A stretch of 42,425 bases of DNA from contig JAILQS010000097.1 in assembly GCA_024698865.1 (NCBI GenBank), positions 1-42,425 of the forward strand, written 5' to 3'. This document shows, one piece after another, positions 35,350 through 42,425 of the stretch. This stretch comes from Lachnospiraceae bacterium. Its GTDB lineage: Bacteria; Bacillota; Clostridia; Lachnospirales; Lachnospiraceae. The notes below the pieces were generated by a model, which did not search any database, was not told where the DNA came from, and saw nothing but the letters and a program-made list of their open reading frames with translations. The translations under genes were made by a program, and so were the position numbers. Position 1 is the first letter of the stretch. Each line of letters starts with the position of its first letter.

Positions 35350-38300
35350 ATGACTACTTTGCAACAATTGGAGAAAAAGGGATTATACAATTCCTCATTT
35401 GAACATGATAATTGCGGTATTGGCGCCGTTATAAATATAAAAGGGAAGGCAGACCACAAGTTAGTCAGTGATGCACTGGCAATTGTGGAAAACCTTGAGC
35501 ATCGCGCCGGTAAAGATGCAGAAAGCAAGACCGGTGATGGGGTAGGAATCCTGACACAGATTCCGCATAAGTTTTTTGTTAAGAAAATGAAGGAGCAGGG
35601 AGTGAAGCTTCCTGGAAAACGTGAATATGCCGTTGGTACATTTTTCTTTCCGCAAAATGATCTCGATATGAGACAGGCGCGCTCTATGTTTGAAATTATT
35701 GCAAAGAAGGCAGGCCTGCAAATCATTGCCTGGCGAGCAGTAGATAACAATCCCAAAGTTTTGGGTTCTAAGGCACTTGCATGTATGCCAAATATTTATC
35801 AGGTGTTTATCGAACGTCCGGAGAGTGTGGAGAGCGATTTGGATTTTGACCGTATGCTTTACATTGTTCGAAGAGAATTTGAACAAAGTAGCGTAAATAC
35901 CTACGTCCCATCGCTTTCTTGCAGAACGATTGTATATAAGGGAATGTTTTTGGTGGGACAGCTTCGTACTTTCTTTGTGGATTTGTGCGATCAGGACTAT
36001 GAGTCCGCAGTTGCCATGGTACATTCCAGATTTTCCACTAATACAACACCAAGCTGGAACCGTGCACATCCCAATCGGTTTATGGTACATAACGGCGAGA
36101 TTAATACGATTAAGGGAAATGCAGATAAGATGCTGGCACGCGAGGAAACCATGCATACGGATAAATTCTCCGATGAGGATATGACAAAGATATTGCCGGT
36201 TATTTCACAAAGCGGTTCGGACTCTGCGATGTTAGATAATACATTAGAGTTTTTACTTATGAGCGGAATGCCACTGCCACTTGCAATGTCGGTTATGATT
36301 CCGGAGCCTTGGGCACACAATGAGACTTTGTCGCAGGAGGAAAGAGACTTTTATCAGTATTATGCGACAATGATGGAGCCGTGGGACGGCCCGGCGTCTA
36401 TTTTGTTCTCAGATGGAGACATAATGGGAGCAATTCTTGATCGAAACGGACTGCGCCCTTCCCGTTATTACGTAATGGATGATGACCGGTTGATTCTGTC
36501 CTCAGAGGTTGGAGTACTGGAGCTGGATGAGAAACATATCGTAAAGAAAGAACGTCTGCATCCGGGAAAATTACTCGTTGTAGATATGAAAGAAAAACGC
36601 ATCATCCTGGATGAAGAAATAAAGGAAATGTACGCGCATGCGCATCCGTTTGGCGAATGGCTGGACAGCAATATGATAAAACTGTCGGACATCAGAGTTC
36701 CAAATAAAAAGGTAACAGAGTATACCAAAGAGCAAAGAGCGCGTTTGCAAAAAGCCTTTGGATACTCTTGGGAGAATTACCATGAAGGTATTCTCAATAT
36801 GGCACTTAACGGAACGGAAGCGATTGGCTCTATGGGTGTGGATACACCGATAGCTGCATTATCCGGCGAATATCAGCCACTGTTTTATTATTTCAAACAA
36901 TTATTTGCACAGGTTACCAATCCACCGATTGATGCACAAAGAGAGGAAATTGTGACCTCCCGTACGGTATACGTTGGAAAGAACGGTAATCTGTTAGAAG
37001 AGAATCCTAAGAACTGTCAGGTGCTCAAAATCAACAATCCGATTTTGTCCGACCTGGATCTTTTGAAAATAGAAAATATGAAGGAAGACGGTTTTAAGGT
37101 TGCAAAGATTTCCACACTCTTTTATAAGGGAACACCAATGAAGCGTGTGCTCAAGCATCTGTTTGTGGAAGTTGATAAAGCATACAAAGAGGGAGCCAAT
37201 ATTCTCGTATTGTCAGACCGCGGTGTAGATGAGAACCACGTGGCAATCCCGTCTCTGCTGGCAGTTGCTTCCGTACATAAACACCTTGTGGAAACGAAGA
37301 AATGTACCGCGATGTCTTTGATTCTTGAGTCCGGTGAACCAAGAGAAGTTCATCATTTTGCTACCCTGTTGGGTTACGGTGCATCCGCAGTTAATCCGTA
37401 TCTGGCACATTCTACTATTAAGGAACTGGTGAAAGAGGAGCTTTTGGATAAGGATTACTACGCAGCAGTGGAAGACTATGACAATGCGATTCTGTTCGGC
37501 ATTGTAAAAATTGCATCCAAGATGGGAATTTCAACGATCCAGTCTTATCAGGGCAGCAAAATATTTGAGGCAATCGGTATTTCCAAAGATGTGATAGAGG
37601 AATATTTCCCGGGAACTGTTAGTCGTGTGGGTGGCATTTCACTGGAAGACATCGGAGAGGCAATTGATAAACAGCATACCAAAGCCTTTGATCCGCTCGG
37701 ACTTCCTGTAAATCTGGAGCTTACTTCCGTGGGACGTCACAAAAGCCGCAGCGGTGGGGAAAATCACAGATACAACCCGCAGACAATACATATGCTGCAG
37801 AGTGCAACGAAAGAAGGCGACTACGCAAAATTCAAAGAATATACAGAACTTGTAAACAGCGAAAAGACCGGATATCTTCGAAGTCTTTTGGATTTTAAGT
37901 TTGCAAATGAGCCGCTTTCACTGGACGAGGTAGAGAGCGAGGAGGAAATCGTGAAGAGATTTAAGACCGGAGCTATGTCTTACGGTTCTATCTCGGAAGA
38001 GGCACATGAAACGCTTGCAATAGCAATGAATCGCCTGCATGGAAAATCCAACAGCGGAGAGGGCGGAGAGAGTGAGGAACGACTTGCCTCTGCCGGAAAG
38101 GCAAAAGACCGCAGTTCTGCAATTAAGCAGGTGGCAAGCGGACGATTTGGTGTAACCAGTCGTTATCTTGTCAGCGCGAAAGAGATTCAGATTAAGATGG
38201 CGCAGGGAGCAAAACCGGGAGAAGGCGGACACCTGCCTGGAAAGAAAGTGTATCCGTGGATTGCAAAAACCAGACACTCTACGCCTGGTGTAAGTTTGAT

Positions 38301-39906
38301 TTCACCACCGCCACATCATGATATTTATTCCATTGAAGACCTGGCACAGTTGATTTATGACCTGAAAAATGCCAACAAAAACGCGCGGATTTCCGTAAAA
38401 CTGGTATCAGAAGCCGGTGTGGGAACTGTAGCCGCAGGTGTTGCCAAGGCCGGAGCAGGCGTCGTATTGATTTCGGGATACGATGGAGGAACCGGAGCTG
38501 CACCGCTTTCATCCATTCACAATGCCGGACTTCCATGGGAGTTAGGTCTTGCTGAGACACATCAGACACTCGTTGCTAACGGATTGCGTAATCAGGTTGT
38601 AATCGAGACTGATGGAAAACTGATGAGCGGAAAGGATGTGGCAATTGCGGCAATCCTTGGCGCGGAAGAATTCGGATTTGCAACAGCACCGCTGATTACG
38701 ATGGGATGCGTTATGATGAGAGTCTGCCAGTCAGACACCTGTCCGATGGGAATTGCGACGCAGAATCCAAAGCTTAGAAAACGCTTTGCAGGAAAACCGG
38801 AGTACGTAGAGAATTTCATGCGTTTTATTGCCAGAGAATTGCGTGAGATTATGAGTGCGCTTGGAGTAAGAAGCATCGATGAACTGGTTGGAAGAACAGA
38901 CCTTCTTAAAATGCGCGATAATCTTACCGATGCGGAGCAAAAAATTGATTTGTCCGGAATTTTATACGATATGTCCGGGGAGGCAAGAGAAGATTCCGTA
39001 TTCCAAAAAGACAGATTGTACGATTTTAAACTGGAGTCTACGAAAGATGAGAGTGTACTGCTCAAATCCGGGTCAATTCAAAAAGCACTTAAGAGTATGG
39101 AAAAAGCAGTGGAACAGGTGACACTCAAAAGTACGGACCGTTCGTTTGGAACACTGCTTGGTGCGGAAATTACAAGAAAATATCCGGATGGTTGTAAGGA
39201 GGATACCATTACGGTAGAGTGTCTTGGCTCCGGTGGACAGAGTTTTGGTGCGTTTATTCCAAAAGGACTTACACTTTGCCTGACCGGCGATTGTAACGAT
39301 TATTTTGGAAAAGGATTGTCCGGTGGTAAACTCGTGGTGCGTGCGCCAAAAGACATCAGCTATGACCCGAGTGAAAATATTATGGCCGGAAATGTATGCC
39401 TGTACGGGGCAACGAGCGGAGAAGCTTATATCGCAGGACAGGCAGGAGAGCGTTTTGGTATTCGAAATTCCGGTGCTACAGCTGTTGTGGAGGGCGTCGG
39501 AGAACATGGTTGTGAATACATGACCGGTGGTGTGGTAGTTATTCTGGGACCGACCGGAAAGAACTTTGCAGCCGGAATGAGTGGCGGAGTTGCTTTTGTT
39601 CTGGATGAGGACAACCAGTTATACCGTAACCTGAATAAACAGTTGGTTAGTCTTGAAAATGTAGAGCACAAGACAGATATCGAAGAATTGAAACATATTT
39701 TGAAAAAACATGTAGCTTACACAGATTCCAAAAAAGGAAAAGAGATTTTGGAAAATTACAAAGCGTACATTTCCAAATTTAAAAAAGTTATTCCAAGAGA
39801 TTATAAGGAAATGCTTCGTCTGATTGCAATATCGGAAGAAGAAGGTGCAGATTATGAGACTGCAAAAATTGAAGCGTTCCAGAAGTTTGTAGGAAATCAG
39901 GAATAG
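35350..39906 (+). CDS. gltB: Glutamate synthase large subunit
   Basis: 1518 aa; HDNCGIGAVI, VHSRFSTNTTPSWNRAHPNR, GEGGHLPGKKVYPWIAKTRHSTPGVSLISPPPHHDIYSIEDLAQLI, CQSDTCPMGIATQ. Confidence 0.97.
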   Translation: MTTLQQLEKKGLYNSSFEHDNCGIGAVINIKGKADHKLVSDALAIVENLEHRAGKDAESKTGDGVGILTQIPHKFFVKKMKEQGVKLPGKREYAVGTFFFPQNDLDMRQARSMFEIIAKKAGLQIIAWRAVDNNPKVLGSKALACMPNIYQVFIERPESVESDLDFDRMLYIVRREFEQSSVNTYVPSLSCRTIVYKGMFLVGQLRTFFVDLCDQDYESAVAMVHSRFSTNTTPSWNRAHPNRFMVHNGEINTIKGNADKMLAREETMHTDKFSDEDMTKILPVISQSGSDSAMLDNTLEFLLMSGMPLPLAMSVMIPEPWAHNETLSQEERDFYQYYATMMEPWDGPASILFSDGDIMGAILDRNGLRPSRYYVMDDDRLILSSEVGVLELDEKHIVKKERLHPGKLLVVDMKEKRIILDEEIKEMYAHAHPFGEWLDSNMIKLSDIRVPNKKVTEYTKEQRARLQKAFGYSWENYHEGILNMALNGTEAIGSMGVDTPIAALSGEYQPLFYYFKQLFAQVTNPPIDAQREEIVTSRTVYVGKNGNLLEENPKNCQVLKINNPILSDLDLLKIENMKEDGFKVAKISTLFYKGTPMKRVLKHLFVEVDKAYKEGANILVLSDRGVDENHVAIPSLLAVASVHKHLVETKKCTAMSLILESGEPREVHHFATLLGYGASAVNPYLAHSTIKELVKEELLDKDYYAAVEDYDNAILFGIVKIASKMGISTIQSYQGSKIFEAIGISKDVIEEYFPGTVSRVGGISLEDIGEAIDKQHTKAFDPLGLPVNLELTSVGRHKSRSGGENHRYNPQTIHMLQSATKEGDYAKFKEYTELVNSEKTGYLRSLLDFKFANEPLSLDEVESEEEIVKRFKTGAMSYGSISEEAHETLAIAMNRLHGKSNSGEGGESEERLASAGKAKDRSSAIKQVASGRFGVTSRYLVSAKEIQIKMAQGAKPGEGGHLPGKKVYPWIAKTRHSTPGVSLISPPPHHDIYSIEDLAQLIYDLKNANKNARISVKLVSEAGVGTVAAGVAKAGAGVVLISGYDGGTGAAPLSSIHNAGLPWELGLAETHQTLVANGLRNQVVIETDGKLMSGKDVAIAAILGAEEFGFATAPLITMGCVMMRVCQSDTCPMGIATQNPKLRKRFAGKPEYVENFMRFIARELREIMSALGVRSIDELVGRTDLLKMRDNLTDAEQKIDLSGILYDMSGEAREDSVFQKDRLYDFKLESTKDESVLLKSGSIQKALKSMEKAVEQVTLKSTDRSFGTLLGAEITRKYPDGCKEDTITVECLGSGGQSFGAFIPKGLTLCLTGDCNDYFGKGLSGGKLVVRAPKDISYDPSENIMAGNVCLYGATSGEAYIAGQAGERFGIRNSGATAVVEGVGEHGCEYMTGGVVVILGPTGKNFAAGMSGGVAFVLDEDNQLYRNLNKQLVSLENVEHKTDIEELKHILKKHVAYTDSKKGKEILENYKAYISKFKKVIPRDYKEMLRLIAISEEEGADYETAKIEAFQKFVGNQE

Positions 39907-39917
39907 GAGGTTACGAT

Positions 39918-41432
39918 ATGGGAAAGACAACTGGATTTTTAGAATATAAGCGAAAAGATGGACCGGTTCGTAAGGAAGCGGAACGAACAAAGGATTTTAT
40001 GGAATTCCATGGTTGCCTCAAACCGGAGGAGCAAAAACAACAGGCAGGAAGATGTATGGACTGTGGAGTGCCGTATTGTCAGGGCGGTAATATGCTTGCC
40101 GGTATGATGTCCGGATGCCCACTGCATAATCTTGTTCCGGAGATCAACGATCTGGTTTACAGAGGACGGATGGAGGAAGCTTATCGAAGACTTTCGGTTA
40201 CCCACAGTTTTCCGGAGTTTACTTCCCGCGTCTGCCCGGCACTCTGTGAAGCGGCATGTACATGTTCGTTGCACGATACAGCGGTTTCAACGAAAGAGAA
40301 TGAAAAAAGCGTTATAGAGTATGCGTATGAAAATGGACTTGTAAAAGAGGAAGAACCAATGGTGCGAACCGGCAAACGGGTAGCGGTTGTCGGTAGCGGA
40401 CCATCCGGTCTGGCAGCAGCGCAGCTTCTAAACCGTAGAGGACATACGGTTGTTGTGTATGAAAGAAATGACAGAGTCGGAGGACTGCTTCGCTATGGTA
40501 TTCCGAACATGAAGTTGGATAAGAGCGTTATAGACCGACGAATTGCGTTGATGGAAGGCGCAGGTATTACATTTGAAACGAATACGAACGTCGGAAAAGA
40601 TATCAAAGCAAAGAAACTGTTAGAAGAGTTTGACAGCGTTATACTTGCCTGTGGAGCATCGCATCCAAGGGATATCAATGCTCCCGGCAGAGAAGCGAAG
40701 GGCATTTATTTTGCCGTAGACTTTTTGTCACAGGTGACAAAGTACATTCTGGATCACAATTATGCAAACAATCCGGTCAAGACCTATCCGTTAGACAGTC
40801 ATCCGTTTCATCTGGCAAAAGATAAGGATGTCATTGTCATCGGTGGCGGCGATACGGGTAATGACTGCGTCGGCACTTGCATCCGACTTGGTGCAAAAAG
40901 CGTAACACAGCTTGAAATGATGCCAAAGCCGGCTGAAAAACGAACGGATTCGAATCCATGGCCGCAATGGCCAAGAGTTCTGAAAGTGGACTATGGACAG
41001 GAAGAGGCAATCTGGAAGTTTGGCAAAGATCCGCGCGTGTATCAAACGACAGTCAAGGAATTTGTGAAGGATAAGAACGGATGTCTGAAAGAAGTAGTGC
41101 TCGTTTCACTGGAAGCCAAAAAAGATGAAAAGACGGGACGGATGCAAATGGTTCCGGTGGAAGGAAGCGAAAAGACAATTCCGGCGGACCTTGTATTGAT
41201 TGCAGCAGGATTCCTTGGCAGCGAAGAATATGTGACAAAAGATTTTAAGGTAGAGCTGGATGCAAGAACCAACGTTAAGACGAAAGGCTGCGGTCATGAA
41301 ACGAGTGTTGCAAAAGTATACACGGCAGGAGATATGCATATTGGTCAGTCACTCGTTGTTCGTGCAATTGCGGAAGGAAGAGCAGTAGCAAAAGAAGTGG
41401 ATAAAGATTTGATGGGTTATACCAATTTGTAA
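39918..41432 (+). CDS. gltD: Glutamate synthase small subunit
   Basis: CMDCGVPYCQ...GCPLHNLVPEINDLVYRGRMEEA, VAVVGSGPSGLAAAQLLNRRGHTVVVYER. Confidence 0.96.
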   Translation: MGKTTGFLEYKRKDGPVRKEAERTKDFMEFHGCLKPEEQKQQAGRCMDCGVPYCQGGNMLAGMMSGCPLHNLVPEINDLVYRGRMEEAYRRLSVTHSFPEFTSRVCPALCEAACTCSLHDTAVSTKENEKSVIEYAYENGLVKEEEPMVRTGKRVAVVGSGPSGLAAAQLLNRRGHTVVVYERNDRVGGLLRYGIPNMKLDKSVIDRRIALMEGAGITFETNTNVGKDIKAKKLLEEFDSVILACGASHPRDINAPGREAKGIYFAVDFLSQVTKYILDHNYANNPVKTYPLDSHPFHLAKDKDVIVIGGGDTGNDCVGTCIRLGAKSVTQLEMMPKPAEKRTDSNPWPQWPRVLKVDYGQEEAIWKFGKDPRVYQTTVKEFVKDKNGCLKEVVLVSLEAKKDEKTGRMQMVPVEGSEKTIPADLVLIAAGFLGSEEYVTKDFKVELDARTNVKTKGCGHETSVAKVYTAGDMHIGQSLVVRAIAEGRAVAKEVDKDLMGYTNL

Positions 41433-41517
41433 TATAAGATGCAAGTTACGTAGTTGGCACTACATTTATATAAGGCTTGCGGTCGTAAAGAAAATAGAAA
41501 AGGAAAAGGGATAGAAT

Positions 41518-42425
41518 ATGGCAACGATTAATAAAAACTATTTGAAATTACCGGGAAGTTATTTGTTTTCCACAATTGGAAAAAAGGTGAATACATATAA
41601 AGAAGCGCATCCAAATGCAGAGGTTATCCGACTTGGAATCGGAGACGTTACCCAGCCGATTGCACCGGCGATTATCGAAAAACTGCACGAAGCTGTTGAT
41701 GAAATGGGCAACGCGGATACCTTTAAAGGGTACGCACCGGACCTTGGATACGAGTTCCTTCGAAGCACGATTGCAGCTTTTGATTATGAAAAAAGAGGGT
41801 GTGACATTTCCAAGGATGAAATATTTGTATCGGATGGGGCAAAATGTGATTGTGGAAATATTCAGGAGATTTTTGGCCTGGACAACAAGATTGCAATCTG
41901 TGACCCGGTATATCCGGTTTATGTGGATTCCAATGTTATGGCGGGAAGAACCGGAGCGTACGATGCAGAAACCATGCGCTACAAGGATGTAATCTATATG
42001 CCGTGCCTTAAGGAAAACGACTTTATGCCGGAACTTCCAAAAGAAAAGCCGGATCTGATTTATCTTTGTTTCCCGAACAATCCGACCGGAGCAGTAATGA
42101 AAAAAGCGGATCTGCAAAAATGGGTAGATTATGCCAATGCCAATGAGGCGGTTATTTTGTATGATTCCGCCTATGAGGCGTTTATCGCGGAGGAAGATGT
42201 GCCACACAGCATTTATGAGTGTGAGGGCGCCAAAAGCTGTGCCATTGAATTCCGTTCTTTTTCCAAAACGGCAGGATTTACCGGACTTCGTCTGGGATAC
42301 ACTGTAATTCCGAAGGAATTGAAGGTGGAGAATGAAAGTGTATGGGCATTGTGGGCAAGACGTCACGGCACGAAATACAACGGTGCACCATACATTATCC
42401 AGAAGGCAGGTGCAGCTGCTTACTC
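41518..42425 (+). CDS. dapL: LL-diaminopimelate aminotransferase (truncated by window end)
   Basis: [80 protein letters not shown]. Confidence 0.94.
   Translation, partial: MATINKNYLKLPGSYLFSTIGKKVNTYKEAHPNAEVIRLGIGDVTQPIAPAIIEKLHEAVDEMGNADTFKGYAPDLGYEFLRSTIAAFDYEKRGCDISKDEIFVSDGAKCDCGNIQEIFGLDNKIAICDPVYPVYVDSNVMAGRTGAYDAETMRYKDVIYMPCLKENDFMPELPKEKPDLIYLCFPNNPTGAVMKKADLQKWVDYANANEAVILYDSAYEAFIAEEDVPHSIYECEGAKSCAIEFRSFSKTAGFTGLRLGYTVIPKELKVENESVWALWARRHGTKYNGAPYIIQKAGAAAY

Noticed and set aside
35461-39671. Numerous minus-strand ORFs within gltB
   Set aside because: Antisense to a strongly conserved CDS with no RBS or recognisable domains.
41440-41510. Structured regulatory leader of dapL (gtag-ttggca-ctac and gcaag...cttgc)
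   Set aside because: Stems are short and no U-tract or known riboswitch core is visible; likely ordinary intergenic sequence.

Overview
The window is a low-GC Firmicutes chromosome segment, Lachnospiraceae/Clostridia-like by protein character. It is mostly housekeeping and metabolic genes. Left to right: recJ-like exonuclease, pyrC, pyrF, a histidine-phosphatase/Maf fusion, argH (-), an acidic hypothetical (-), a divergent TruA-like protein, a YkuD L,D-transpeptidase, leuS, a MATE transporter, and a TPP-riboswitch operon (thiamine-binding protein, ABC permease/SBP/ATPase, Dabb protein, CobW-like GTPase). These are followed by an MCP, a GAF/HD-GYP protein, an MBOAT/SGNH acylation pair, an acyltransferase-3 (-), an orphan secreted protein, and a nitrogen-assimilation cluster: asnB, tandem repeat array, glnA (type III), amt-PII fusion, purF, gltB, gltD. 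A partial dapL closes the window. The most unusual feature is a 62-bp tandem array between asnB and glnA. It re-duplicates the asnB 3' end, and each unit forms a TAG-AT-ATG linked mini-ORF encoding a near-identical 19-aa peptide (MLTIRQNSRVLSNYGDSGK) whose copies differ almost only at synonymous sites; each unit junction also carries a hairpin. The second is a leader element shared by asnB, purF and gltB, with a consensus promoter followed almost immediately by an intrinsic-terminator-like hairpin. The third is a modular, hairpin-rich dispersed repeat present in three copies, one of which supplies the stop codon of the Maf fusion. All calls come from reading the sequence and the supplied ORFs; no searches or folding programs were run.
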